A stretch of 43,919 bases of DNA from a virus (IMGVR_UViG_3300029813_000135:1-43919), one strand, 5' to 3'. Shown: positions 1 to 8,178, counted from the first letter of the stretch. The notes: generated by a model from the sequence alone, not told the origin. Translations and numbers: made by a program.

Positions 1-141
1 GACGAAAAACGTCCCTGCGGATGTTGAGCCGATAACTTATTTCTTACCTGATTGAGAATATCATCTGCGTTCATTAGAACTCAGTAGAAAGACTTGATTT
101 TGCTTTATCAACCCTCTTAAGTTTCATCTTTCGATTGTAAC
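1..141. repeat. Terminal direct repeat, left copy
   Basis: These 141 bases are identical to 43779-43919. They carry the 3' end of the gene at 74-622 and, in bases 1-74 on the minus strand, a second partial copy of the 5' end of the adaptor gene (43136-43852). The repeat cuts through two genes that read continuously once the ends are joined, so the contig is a closed circle or a circularly permuted genome. The length equals a common maximum assembly k-mer, so it need not be a biological terminal redundancy. Confidence 0.95.
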
Positions 142-622
142 CCATCTTAAATTCCTCAAAGTCAACTTCCACTGCTCCATATGCTTGTTTAAGGAAATTA
201 GCGTAATCCTTCATCTCACATTTTCCATAAAACTGCTTTGCGTATTCTGCTACATCAACATATCCGCTGCCATTAGTAATAACAGGAAACGAGGCTTTGG
301 GATTAAATTCATATATATCTTCTTTCTCATCTCTTGTTAATTTACAGGGATAGAGGATACAGTAAAATGCCCCTCGGTGAGAGAATCTAAGAAATAAATG
401 TTTCCTTAAATCTTCCTCTGGTTGTAATGGAGTCCCTGTAAAATGTTCTACTATCTCTTTAGAATCTTTAACACTAACAACGCACAAATGTATTGGAGGT
501 TCAACATTATATTCCTCATAGGTAGCGTTCACATATTTTGCAATATCTTTATACTCAATCTCTGGGATAATTTTTGCAATTTTATCTTTAATTGCACTCA
601 ATCTGCAAGTTAAGTTAGCCAT
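74..622 (-). CDS. Conserved-position virion-module protein of unknown function
   Basis: A 182-residue protein encoded between the major capsid gene and the head-tail adaptor gene. It starts at an ATG preceded by GGAGGAG with a 5-base spacer, and its TAA overlaps the ATG of the adaptor gene (TAATG) across the circle junction. It is soluble, mixed alpha/beta in composition, with a basic C-terminal tail (MKLKRVDKAK). I do not recognise a family. Its place suggests a head-completion, decoration or packaging-linked role, but that is inference from gene order only. Its C-terminal codons are repeated in the right terminal copy at 43853-43919. Confidence 0.85.
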   Translation of the reverse strand: MANLTCRLSAIKDKIAKIIPEIEYKDIAKYVNATYEEYNVEPPIHLCVVSVKDSKEIVEHFTGTPLQPEEDLRKHLFLRFSHRGAFYCILYPCKLTRDEKEDIYEFNPKASFPVITNGSGYVDVAEYAKQFYGKCEMKDYANFLKQAYGAVEVDFEEFKMGYNRKMKLKRVDKAKSSLSTEF

Positions 623-650
623 ATTATCTCCTCCATTTATTATTAAAGAC

Positions 651-673
651 GGGAGGGGATTTGAACCCCTCCC
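651..673 (-). terminator. Strong hairpin after the major capsid gene, T-arm-like
   Basis: On the minus strand GGGAGGGG pairs perfectly with CCCCTCCC around a 7-base loop TTCAAAT. It lies 13 bases beyond the capsid stop codon and ahead of the RBS of the next gene. The following GTCTTTAAT is only a weak U-tract, so the element may be a partial terminator or an mRNA-stabilising 3' end that separates abundant capsid mRNA from downstream genes. The loop fits the T-loop consensus of tRNAs, but no acceptor or anticodon arm is present. Confidence 0.6.
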
Positions 674-685
674 ACCTCAAGGCCG

Positions 686-1825
686 TTAAGCCGTAAGCGT
701 TAAACTGGCTAAGGTTAAAGGATTTCTGCACTTCAAACTTTTCATTGTAATAACATTGAATCCTTTACGAGTCTTAGCACCATAATCAACTTTCAGGACA
801 CTGGTAGGCAATAAGGTCTTTGCCGTTACATATCTTTCATCAAAACCAAAACCAGTGTAAGACCAATCGTTGACTAACATTCTATGTGGAATAATCGTTA
901 AAGGCATACCGATATATGTATCAAGGTTAAAAACCGTGAACTCAAGTTTAGGAACAACTGACCTAACCCAAGTGCTGTCGTAAAGTCCCCTAATTTTCCT
1001 TAAAAGGTCTCCACCTACTAACATATATTTTCTACCATTACCGTAGGAGTGAAGTTTCCAAATGTAATCTCTCCAATCATCCATATCAAAAGCAGCCTGT
1101 GTTGCAGTAAGGATGTGGTTTCCCGCATCCATTGTCTCAGCCTCTGCTGTCCAAAATCTTAAACCACCACCGTTGTAATAAACATCGCTACCAATTGTAT
1201 CTTTATATCTGCTGTTTAATATTAAACCACGTTCAATATCCTTGTTATGCTCGGTAAGAGCTTCCTGTCTCTGATAAGCAGTGTCGTTAAACCTATCATC
1301 TTCAAGACTCTTTCTTAAAGATTCGGTAACTTGTGTCCCGTGGCCGCTAACCCAGTTCCATAAGTCCGAATACTCATAAGATTCAACAGAAGGCTCTCCA
1401 CCTTCCGCCCAACCCTTAGTTGCCTTGGAAAGTTTAACATCATCAAGCACGATACCAGAAGCAGAGTTCATAAAACCTCTTGTTACTTCTAATGTCGTTG
1501 CGTTAGTTATTGTGCCAATCAACATCCATTCATCTGCTCCACCACTCGCATCAGTAAATATTACATCGCCTTCGTGGAAACCAGTTGTGCTATCTACAAC
1601 CACTGTGGTTACGCCAGCACCCAAGTTACCAACCATATTTATCTTCACAAAACCAGGATTCTCGTCTTGAAGCACCCACCAATATTTACTATTCGGTGCA
1701 GGTTCATTCCCTGCAAGACTCAACATTTGACTAAATGGATTCCAGGAAGGTTCTCTATAAACAACCTTTTCCTCAACATCTTTATAGTCATTTGCTATTG
1801 CACTTAAATCACCTAATATACGCAC
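686..1825 (-). CDS. Major capsid protein (HK97-fold, SU10/DUF5309-like)
   Basis: A 379-residue protein that I read as the major capsid protein, the subunit of the icosahedral head. Length, composition and features such as the N-terminal 'YREPSWNPF' segment and the C-terminal 'VDYGAKTRKGFNVITMKSLKCRNP' region (shown partly) resemble the SU10-type capsid family. Gene order portal - small gene - scaffold - this gene supports it. It starts at GTG with AGGGGG and a 5-base spacer; this SD pairs with the 16S CCUCC tail through one G-U wobble. A strong hairpin follows the gene, as expected for a highly expressed message. Family recall is from memory; the structural role is the firmer part. Confidence 0.82.
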   Translation of the reverse strand: MRILGDLSAIANDYKDVEEKVVYREPSWNPFSQMLSLAGNEPAPNSKYWWVLQDENPGFVKINMVGNLGAGVTTVVVDSTTGFHEGDVIFTDASGGADEWMLIGTITNATTLEVTRGFMNSASGIVLDDVKLSKATKGWAEGGEPSVESYEYSDLWNWVSGHGTQVTESLRKSLEDDRFNDTAYQRQEALTEHNKDIERGLILNSRYKDTIGSDVYYNGGGLRFWTAEAETMDAGNHILTATQAAFDMDDWRDYIWKLHSYGNGRKYMLVGGDLLRKIRGLYDSTWVRSVVPKLEFTVFNLDTYIGMPLTIIPHRMLVNDWSYTGFGFDERYVTAKTLLPTSVLKVDYGAKTRKGFNVITMKSLKCRNPLTLASLTLTA

Positions 1826-1841
1826 TTTTACCCCCTATTGT

Positions 1842-2657
1842 TTATTTCTTGTTTAAGCCAAACCAATCTTCAAACTCCTTGACTTCTGCGTCTTCCCCAA
1901 GGTTAGTTCTACCTCCAGGACCTTCGGTTTGAGGGGGTTGTTTACTAAGAAATGCTATTCGCTCTTCCTCTGTTGCAACGTTGTTGAAAATAAATTCTAT
2001 GGGCTTTGTAGTTCCCAATGCTGTCTTTCTTATATTTGTAGCCCATTCTTTTTCATCATCGTTGCCCTCCACTTTGCCTGAGAGAATTTGTCCAATAATA
2101 CTGTTATCGGGATTCTCTAAGTCAAAATATTTTTTAGCAATTTCTTCGCCTACCCTTGTCTCTAAACTATTATATCCTTCTTTATACTGTTGTGCTCGAA
2201 ACCTTCCAAGTAATTGGGCGGTAGCACTTTGGCTCTGTGCCTTAATGGCACTCAACTCTGCCTTCAATGTTTCTGCTTGACTAAGTCCTTCCTCTACTGT
2301 GCTCTTATATTTATCTGTATTTTCCATTATCGCAACCAATTCATCAACTTTACTCATATCAATTTTCACTGGAGTGCCGCCTTCTCCCTTAACTGGAAGA
2401 GTGGTCTCCGCAAGTGTAGTCTCAGCAAAAGATTCCATTTTATCTTTATAACTTTTCAGTAGTTGTCCTTGCTCTGTAATTTTACCCTGAGCACTGTGGT
2501 AATCCTTTGCTATCTTTATAAGAGCCTCAGACGTTGTTTCGTCACCGCTTAATTTACTGTTGAGGAATTTCTCGTCAATTCCCATCTCCTCGGAAAGTGC
2601 CTTGATGTCAACCTTGGTATCAGAGGGGTTTATGTTTCCCTTGTTCTCTTTTTCCAT
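1842..2657 (-). CDS. Putative capsid scaffolding protein
   Basis: A 271-residue, acidic, highly helical protein immediately upstream of the major capsid gene. It has few hydrophobic patches, extended predicted coiled coil around residues 50-150 (many Glu, Lys, Gln, Ser) and an acidic C-terminus (EDAEVKEFEDWFGLNKK). That profile and position are typical of phage scaffolding proteins, which direct procapsid assembly and then leave. It starts at ATG with AAGGAGG 5 bases upstream. No protease domain or active site is evident. Confidence 0.72.
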   Translation of the reverse strand: MEKENKGNINPSDTKVDIKALSEEMGIDEKFLNSKLSGDETTSEALIKIAKDYHSAQGKITEQGQLLKSYKDKMESFAETTLAETTLPVKGEGGTPVKIDMSKVDELVAIMENTDKYKSTVEEGLSQAETLKAELSAIKAQSQSATAQLLGRFRAQQYKEGYNSLETRVGEEIAKKYFDLENPDNSIIGQILSGKVEGNDDEKEWATNIRKTALGTTKPIEFIFNNVATEEERIAFLSKQPPQTEGPGGRTNLGEDAEVKEFEDWFGLNKK

Positions 2658-2666
2658 ATTGCCTCC

Positions 2667-3032
2667 TTAGTGAGGTTGTAGCGTTAAACCTGCACGCAAT
2701 CTATCCAGCGATGCCATATTGGTATCTCCATCTTTACGCCTGAATATTTTGCGAATGTTAGGTGCTAACAACTTATTCACTTGTTTTTCCTTACTCAATT
2801 TTGCCCACCTATCTTCTGCAAATTCCACATTGTCTTTCAGAGCGTTTAACCATTTAATATATTCTCTTACGCTATCAATACGTTCTATAGGAACTGTCTC
2901 TAACATACCACTACATTCTTCTTTAGTAGTATTAATTAAATCAAAAATAGCGTTTCGTGCATCTTTATCTATGTTTGCTAATCGCTTATATAAATCAATC
3001 CAAAATTTTAACTCGTCTTTAGCGTTTCTCAT
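2667..3032 (-). CDS. Small helical protein between portal and scaffold
   Basis: A 121-residue, charged and mainly helical protein, with its start one base past the portal stop codon region and a GGGAGGG SD. It has no membrane segment or recognisable motif. It sits in the portal-scaffold interval, where small head-assembly cofactors are often found. The C-terminus is basic (RKIFRRKDGD) then Leu-rich. Function not recognised. Confidence 0.75.
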   Translation of the reverse strand: MRNAKDELKFWIDLYKRLANIDKDARNAIFDLINTTKEECSGMLETVPIERIDSVREYIKWLNALKDNVEFAEDRWAKLSKEKQVNKLLAPNIRKIFRRKDGDTNMASLDRLRAGLTLQPH

Positions 3033-4697
3033 TTACCCTCCCTTAAACATTGAACTATAACCACCACCACCAGCCAGACTCTTTGCTCCTTCTTGTCGAG
3101 CCGCCATAGCCTGTTGGGCTGCTAACTGCTCCATTAAGGCTGCCTTCTCTGCCCTCACTTCCTCATCTGTTTTCAATATCTTTTCAATACCTGGAATATC
3201 AAACGTTTCACCAAGTAACTTAAATGCTTCTCCCTCATTAAGATAGATAGGAGCAATACTACCAATGACTCTAATAAACTGAGCGATTCCCATCCGTTTT
3301 TGCTCATCTTTAAGAACCTCACTTGCCATTTTGGCCTGTATTTGCGTGTGGTATTTTTTCAAATCCTTAGGTCTTAACTGACCAAACTTCTCGTATTCTG
3401 GTGTGCCTATCGCATTTTCCCCTGCTACCTTGTCAAAAAAATCATCTGGAGCGAATCGAATCATTATATCTAATACTCTTTCTATCCAGGGAAGCCAGAA
3501 ATGACTTTCGGCATTTTTCATAAGCGTCCAGAATCTACCGCTGCCTTTCTCTGTCAACATTACTTCTGGAGTTGTCATTCTCTTGGATGGAATATTAATT
3601 TGTGTCCAGGGCGAAACCCCCATTGTGCTATATGCAGATTGTTTCAGTGAATCCATTTCAAGTGAAAGACTTTTAGTTACATCGTCAGCAGATAATGCAA
3701 CAGGAATATTAGTCATATCATTAGACATTATCATATCACCAGGTCCAGAAACTTCAAATTGTGTATATAACCCACTTGGAACAACCCATCTTGTATGAAC
3801 ATTCCTGATTAAATCATCTAACCTTAAATTAGCCAATTCATTGGTGTATAACTGTGTCCACATTAACTCATCAGCAATTCCCCAACCAAAAGGAGTGTTG
3901 CTTTCTGTAAAACATTGGCCTAAAACAAACGGAAATTTATATGGAAACTTATCTAATTTTCTAATCAAATACTTGCGGTCCATAAATGTAAGCACTTCTT
4001 CTTTAACCCTATCCCAAACCTCTGTCAACTCTATACCCTTTTTACCAGTATGCTCTCTTGGACTGTTAGAAGCATAGTAATGTTTTTCTTGAAGAGTCTT
4101 TTTAATCTTTTTGTAAGCAGCCTCGTTACCATATCTGCTTTCTAAATAATTAAGAGACACTAACTTTCGGTGTCCAGCCCACTCCACTTTATCCCAAGTA
4201 TTTGCTTTGGAATCAAAAAGAAAATTCCATAAGTTAATAACCTCTGTCTCAAAAAGTTTAGTAGTATCTATTTTACCTTGCAAGTTATAGGCAGGCATTA
4301 CCTTTACAACTGTATTACCAAAAATATTTTTATCTTGAACTCCATTATAAAGAGGCGTAAAAACATTAGGTTCACTCCAAAGGAAAGCCAATCCCTTTCT
4401 GGTTCTTCGCTCTAACTCACGCAATAAATCTGTATCACCCTTACCTGCAATCTCTACCGTTATAGCCTCAGAATAACCAAAGAAAGCCATTAATTCCCGT
4501 GCAGAAAAAGTGTTAATCATTGGGCCTATAATAGGAACGTGAACATCTGCCACAACTTCTTTTTGCTCCTCATCAGACCCTGTAATACCTCTAAAATATT
4601 TATAATATCCTTCCCAGTTAGGAGAATATTGTGAAATAAAATTATCGCTTTCCGTAAATCTTTTTTGCCATTCAAGAACTTCTTTGTCTGTATCTAT
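3033..4697 (-). CDS. Portal protein; likely start is ATA at 4697-4695
   Basis: The dodecameric portal through which DNA is packaged and ejected. About 554 residues from the proposed start. Portal-like features include a Trp/Tyr-rich N-terminus (W-Q-K-R ... Y-Y-K-Y-F-R-G), a long central alpha/beta body and a helical, Gln/Ala-rich C-terminus ending in a Gly-rich tail. The first canonical start is GTG at 4553, which has no well-spaced SD and would remove 48 portal-like residues. The open frame extends up to a TAG at 4709-4707. Exactly there, AGGGGG plus 5 bases precedes ATA, the same layout as the capsid gene's AGGGGG-5-GTG. I therefore place the start at ATA. The gene lies downstream of the terminase and of a small coiled-coil gene. 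Confidence 0.8.
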   Translation of the reverse strand: MDTDKEVLEWQKRFTESDNFISQYSPNWEGYYKYFRGITGSDEEQKEVVADVHVPIIGPMINTFSARELMAFFGYSEAITVEIAGKGDTDLLRELERRTRKGLAFLWSEPNVFTPLYNGVQDKNIFGNTVVKVMPAYNLQGKIDTTKLFETEVINLWNFLFDSKANTWDKVEWAGHRKLVSLNYLESRYGNEAAYKKIKKTLQEKHYYASNSPREHTGKKGIELTEVWDRVKEEVLTFMDRKYLIRKLDKFPYKFPFVLGQCFTESNTPFGWGIADELMWTQLYTNELANLRLDDLIRNVHTRWVVPSGLYTQFEVSGPGDMIMSNDMTNIPVALSADDVTKSLSLEMDSLKQSAYSTMGVSPWTQINIPSKRMTTPEVMLTEKGSGRFWTLMKNAESHFWLPWIERVLDIMIRFAPDDFFDKVAGENAIGTPEYEKFGQLRPKDLKKYHTQIQAKMASEVLKDEQKRMGIAQFIRVIGSIAPIYLNEGEAFKLLGETFDIPGIEKILKTDEEVRAEKAALMEQLAAQQAMAARQEGAKSLAGGGGYSSMFKGG

Positions 4698-4709
4698 ATT
4701 TGCCCCCTA

Positions 4710-4922
4710 TTATACCGTGGTTTTAGGAACTCTATACTCCGTCCCGCTATCATACCCACTCGTATATGGGCCATAAGTTATGATGGGATACCAAGGAGAA
4801 CTGGGATACGGATAAGGACAATATTCCTTTTTACGCTCTTCTAAAACTTTAATCTTTTCAAGTAATTCCAAATATTCTTGGGTTAATGCTATTTTTTCCT
4901 TTAATTCTTCAATTTCACTCAT
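4710..4922 (-). CDS. Small coiled-coil, Tyr/Pro-rich protein
   Basis: A 70-residue protein with an N-terminal heptad-like coiled coil (residues 2-32, IEELKEKI...LLEKIKVLEER) followed by a Pro/Tyr/Ser-rich tail. Its ATG has AGGAGG 5 bases upstream. It is the first gene after a strong minus-strand promoter (4991-4964) and ends 13 bases before the ATA proposed to start the portal gene, so it probably heads the portal-capsid transcript. Function not recognised. Confidence 0.8.
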   Translation of the reverse strand: MSEIEELKEKIALTQEYLELLEKIKVLEERKKEYCPYPYPSSPWYPIITYGPYTSGYDSGTEYRVPKTTV

Positions 4923-4963
4923 ATTACCTCCTGTTATACTGTAATTATACTACCTCTACTATA

Positions 4964-4991
4964 AAGATAATCGCTTTTTCTAAAAAGTCAA
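4964..4991 (-). promoter_or_regulatory. Late promoter upstream of portal module
   Basis: Minus strand: -35 TTGACT (4991-4986), 16-base spacer, -10 TATCTT (4969-4964), then TATAGTAGAGG. The block TTATCTTTATAGTAG is almost the same as in the promoters at 8009-8036 and 14423-14451, which argues for a shared recognition pattern. It would drive the 70-residue gene, portal, scaffold and capsid genes independently of the terminase transcript. Confidence 0.72.
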
Positions 4992-5011
4992 CCCCTAAAC
5001 AAAGTTTTTCT

Positions 5012-6580
5012 TTACCATCCACCTTTAAATAGTTTTCTATGGCGTGGCCTCCAGCCTTTTCGGACCTTGCCGCCCTTACAATATGGACGTATATTGTTAT
5101 CTTCAAACATTTGAATCCCATAGGCTATCATATCAGGTATGGTGTCCTGGCTCATCTCCCTATAATACTTAATTTGTTTAAGAGCGGGTTCGGGAATCCC
5201 AAGATGGAAATACATTTTTCTATCGTGTAACTTAGGTTCTATTCTCATCATAATTCGTTCATCTTTGCCAGTAGAATGGTGTTTTAACTCACAAAACTTG
5301 TGCTCTACATCAGATTCCCGTATTCTCTCTTCTCCTAAAAGTTCTTTTATGGTAATTTGGCCAAAGACTTCAACGCCAAGTTTCCTGGCATCAAACAATT
5401 TATCCAATCTTATCATTTCATCAAATCTAACAGCAGGAGGCCAACCGTTACCCTCTTTAGCGTATCTTATAAACCAATTGTCCTCATTATCTCGTTGAAT
5501 TGCTCCTATACCACAAGTATCCTTCCCTCTCCCAGACGTATCAAGTGCAATCATTGTAGCAAGTAACGGGGCTTCAAACCTTTGACCATCTTCTGTTACC
5601 CGTATCACCTTACCGTCGTCATCTTCTTCCTCCCAATAGCGTATATATTCATATTTAGAGAGCGGTGCATTTTCTTCGGACACTGCTTCCAGTAAATATT
5701 GAGTGGTAAACATTTTATCGCCTCCACCATCCCTATACAAATCATCACGCTTCTGTTTAATATATTCTGGAGTAAATTTTTCAGAAAAAAACACACCTCC
5801 ATCGTTATCGTATAGAGGAATTTTACACAAAGTGGTATTATCTCTTTTTTCTAAATCAGCATACAAGTCATCTGGATGCCAGGGAGTGTGAGGATAAATA
5901 ATTGGAGTATCTATATCATTCACAAGGTTTGTAAAGTTATCGGAAAACTCTTTAACGTGATTCCTTTTAATTTCCGAGTTATAGTTTTCTCTGTTAACAA
6001 TATCATCTGCAATAATCCAATCAAAATGCCAACCCTCTGTCTTACTTTTCTCAGTAAACAAGTAAACAGTAGGCTCTTTTAACGCTGTGGCTGTTCTGTG
6101 AACTGTAAATTGAGTCTTAGACCAATCGGTAAGGGGTGAATTAACTGAGTGTTGTGGAGGTATTTCAGGGAAAATAGCTCTAAACATAGGACTTAAAATC
6201 ACATCTTTCTGTTCCTGGAGAAAAGCCTTACAAAGATTCATATTACCAGCGGTTATTGCTCCCCTGGTATTAGGATTATTGATAATTTTCCAAATTGGGT
6301 AGCCTACAGTAACCATTGAAGACTTGAAACTGCCTCGTGGAAGTCGCAGTAACAATCTTATCCAGGGTTCATACTGTATTTTGTGCATAATACTGCCGTG
6401 GAGATGCCAATTCATACAAAATTTAAGTTCTCCCGACTTTACAGCACCTTCGTGGAAGCCGCACAGATACTTTGTGCAGAGATAAAGGTCGTTTTGAAAT
6501 ATATATCTATATTTTAGTTGTTTTTCAGAAAAATGATAGGTGATTCCATTAACCTGTAGGGTTTTTCCACCCATCTTCAA
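5012..6580 (-). CDS. Terminase large subunit
   Basis: The ATP-driven packaging motor and nuclease, 522 residues, normal length for the family. A Walker A-like P-loop is at residues 81-88 (PRGSFKSS, preceded by a hydrophobic strand), Walker B at about 188-193 (WIIADD), and the RNase H-like nuclease domain begins with Asp347 in 'ALDTSGRGKD'; a further acidic site lies near 'IPDMIAYGIQMFED' close to the C-terminus. The gene overlaps the preceding putative small-subunit gene by 32 bases; an internal ATG two codons in is an alternative start. The C-terminus is strongly basic (KGGKVRKGWRPRHRK), suitable for DNA contact. Confidence 0.95.
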   Translation of the reverse strand: MKMGGKTLQVNGITYHFSEKQLKYRYIFQNDLYLCTKYLCGFHEGAVKSGELKFCMNWHLHGSIMHKIQYEPWIRLLLRLPRGSFKSSMVTVGYPIWKIINNPNTRGAITAGNMNLCKAFLQEQKDVILSPMFRAIFPEIPPQHSVNSPLTDWSKTQFTVHRTATALKEPTVYLFTEKSKTEGWHFDWIIADDIVNRENYNSEIKRNHVKEFSDNFTNLVNDIDTPIIYPHTPWHPDDLYADLEKRDNTTLCKIPLYDNDGGVFFSEKFTPEYIKQKRDDLYRDGGGDKMFTTQYLLEAVSEENAPLSKYEYIRYWEEEDDDGKVIRVTEDGQRFEAPLLATMIALDTSGRGKDTCGIGAIQRDNEDNWFIRYAKEGNGWPPAVRFDEMIRLDKLFDARKLGVEVFGQITIKELLGEERIRESDVEHKFCELKHHSTGKDERIMMRIEPKLHDRKMYFHLGIPEPALKQIKYYREMSQDTIPDMIAYGIQMFEDNNIRPYCKGGKVRKGWRPRHRKLFKGGW

Positions 6581-7199
6581 CCTTTTTACTGACTACTCTA
6601 TTTACAACATCTTGTTTTATATACGGTAACAGTTCATCCATCTCCGCCAATGCCTTTTTATCATCTGCTGTAGCCTCTGTCGTTGGCTGTTGACCCTCGA
6701 TATTACCTCGTGATGGAGAAGTATTACTGATAGCCTTCTCCGCTGCCTTGAGGGCATCGAGCATTGCGGAGAAATTACCCTCGTTTTCATAAATATCTGC
6801 AAGTTTGAGCATTTTCTTATGGATTAACAACAGTTGGTCCTGGGAATAATTACCAATTCCTTTAGCCAAAGCAACTTCTTTATTAATTTTATTAATGCTT
6901 ATCTCTTTGTATTCCTGGTCAGGGTCTTTCTTATAGATTTGCTGTAAAGTTTCCTTGCTTTGAATTTTAGCACCAGGATAAATTTTCTTATAATAGGCTA
7001 CAGGGTGTTTTTCACTTTTGAATATTTCTGGGTGTTTAGAGTTTAAGTGTGTAGTAAGAATTGTGCCATAATACATTTCTGGGTAGACCTTACACTCATT
7101 TGCCTGATAGCAAGCCAGGCAAAGGACGTGTCCATAAGCGTAAAGAATACCATCTTTCTCTAATTTTTCGATGGCTTCTTTAGATAAACCGTATTTCAT
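6549..7199 (-). CDS. Putative small terminase-like protein with zinc-finger pattern
   Basis: A 216-residue protein directly upstream of, and overlapping, the large terminase gene; that position is the usual one for the small subunit, which recognises phage DNA. Residues 27-56 contain C-x2-C-x5-C then H-x4-H, a pattern compatible with a zinc finger. The middle is helical (KLADIYENEGNFSAMLDALKAAEKAI), as in terminase-associated proteins that hold tandem helices. Its ATG overlaps the previous stop (TAATG). No helix-turn-helix is clear, so the small-subunit assignment rests mainly on context. Confidence 0.6.
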   Translation of the reverse strand: MKYGLSKEAIEKLEKDGILYAYGHVLCLACYQANECKVYPEMYYGTILTTHLNSKHPEIFKSEKHPVAYYKKIYPGAKIQSKETLQQIYKKDPDQEYKEISINKINKEVALAKGIGNYSQDQLLLIHKKMLKLADIYENEGNFSAMLDALKAAEKAISNTSPSRGNIEGQQPTTEATADDKKALAEMDELLPYIKQDVVNRVVSKKVEDGWKNPTG

Positions 7200-7531
7200 T
7201 AATAATATCTTTCAGTTGTATCTGGCTTAGCAGCCTCAATTGTATCTGGTGTCTCCCATTTTTCCTTAGAATATTCTTCAAGGGCAAGAAGAGTATCAAT
7301 TCTTTTAAGTAATATTCCATCCCCTGGTTTATCTGTTCCCTCATCAATTTTCTTTTGTAAATCATCTGATTTATGTTGCAACCACTCTCGTTTATACTCC
7401 CCCTCTTCGGTTAACCCGTCTTCGCCTTCTGCCATTGTTTTTAATCCACCGTGGCGTGTTTTCTCAGGATTAAAAAATCTATGTAAGGCTTCTATTAAAA
7501 CGCTAAACAGACCTGCTTCCATTTCAGCCAT
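7199..7531 (-). CDS. Acidic late protein of unknown function
   Basis: A 110-residue, highly charged protein, mostly helical after residue 45. Starts at ATG with AAGGAG and a normal spacer and is translationally coupled to the next gene through TAATG. Located in the first late block before the terminase. No motif recognised. A packaging accessory role is possible from position only. Confidence 0.75.
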   Translation of the reverse strand: MAEMEAGLFSVLIEALHRFFNPEKTRHGGLKTMAEGEDGLTEEGEYKREWLQHKSDDLQKKIDEGTDKPGDGILLKRIDTLLALEEYSKEKWETPDTIEAAKPDTTERYY

Positions 7532-7532
7532 A

Positions 7533-7772
7533 TTACATCTCCTTTATAATTTTTTTGATATTAACATTTAATTTTTCTGGGTGTTCATATAAAATATCCA
7601 TTGAATCATTATACTCATCAACATCCTCAAGACTTTCCCTTGTTTCGCCAACTATAGAAATATTTTTATAGGGTGTTTTTTTGGAACTAACAATAAGAGC
7701 ATTATATCTATCAATTTTAATCCATCTGCCAGTCATAGGATTTCTTGCTTGCACTATATCTATATGACCCAT
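7533..7772 (-). CDS. Small late protein of unknown function
   Basis: A 79-residue protein. The N-terminal half 'ARNPMTGRWIKIDRYNALIVSSKKTPYKNI' region (in part) looks like a short beta-rich fold often seen in phage hypothetical proteins; the C-terminus is helical and basic. Its ATG lies inside the end of the preceding frame (13-base overlap) after AGGGGAAAT. Function not recognised. Confidence 0.7.
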   Translation of the reverse strand: MGHIDIVQARNPMTGRWIKIDRYNALIVSSKKTPYKNISIVGETRESLEDVDEYNDSMDILYEHPEKLNVNIKKIIKEM

Positions 7773-7996
7773 ATTTCCCCTAAGGGCGTATAGGGAGAGG
7801 ACTGTCCCACGGAGAGGCCAATCCCCGTATTACCCCTCATCTGCTCGCTTCGTTTGACTTTATTCCAGTATCGAGCAGAACCTTTCCTGTTCTCCCCCGC
7901 CAAGAGTTCAACGGCAGGAAATTGCTTTAAGGCACGAAAGACACCTTTCTTCAGCCACCTATACGTTAATTTAATAAAAGTTTGTTTCTGTTTCAT
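7760..7996 (-). CDS. Basic 78-residue ORF at head of late transcript (may be a structured RNA)
   Basis: First open frame of the late unit. A longer reading starting at 8020 would begin inside the promoter, so ATG 7996 is preferred, though only a weak GAGAG lies upstream. The product would be basic (KQKQTFIKLTYRWLKKGVF...). The DNA is clearly more GC-rich than its surroundings and contains two 7-bp inverted repeats, CTGCTCG/CGAGCAG and TTTCCTG/CAGGAAA, each with a loop of about 25-30 bases. The segment could be a coding gene, a structured leader RNA, or a recent acquisition. Confidence 0.45.
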   Translation of the reverse strand: MKQKQTFIKLTYRWLKKGVFRALKQFPAVELLAGENRKGSARYWNKVKRSEQMRGNTGIGLSVGQSSPYTPLGEIWVI

Positions 7997-8008
7997 CTCT
8001 CTATTATA

Positions 8009-8036
8009 AAGATAACACATTTTTACTATTTGTCAA
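8009..8036 (-). promoter_or_regulatory. Main late promoter
   Basis: Minus strand: TTGACA (8036-8031), 16-base spacer, TATCTT (8014-8009), followed by TATAATAGAGAG. It lies at the start of the leftward gene run and shares TTATCTTTATAATAGA with the promoter family described in the findings. Perfect -35 and a moderate -10 indicate recognition by a sigma-70-type polymerase. Confidence 0.78.
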
Positions 8037-8158
8037 GGGGTAAAATAAAATTTCATTGTTATTTCACTTAGTGCCCATAATTGTCCACTATCGTATAATC
8101 TCTCAAAAACTGAGAATTGAGTAAACAAAATACAACAAGTTGATATATGTTTCCTGTT

Positions 8159-8178
8159 ACTTATCATATTTGATAAGT
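8159..8178. repeat. Perfect 8-bp palindrome
   Basis: ACTTATCA at 8159-8166 and TGATAAGT at 8171-8178 with a 4-base centre. It lies about 120 bp behind the main late promoter, in gene-free DNA, so it is a candidate operator site for a dimeric regulator. It occurs once. Confidence 0.55.

Noticed and set aside
1-141. Genuine short terminal repeat of a linear T7-like genome
   Set aside because: The length fits an assembly overlap exactly and the repeat lies inside coding sequence, so circular closure is the simpler account; read coverage could reverse this.
651-673. tRNA gene on the minus strand
   Set aside because: Only a T-arm-like hairpin is present; no matching acceptor 5' strand, D-arm or anticodon arm lies within 80 bases.
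4553-4709. Alternative genetic code with reassigned stops
   Set aside because: TAA, TAG and TGA all end well-supported genes here; only the start codons are unusual.
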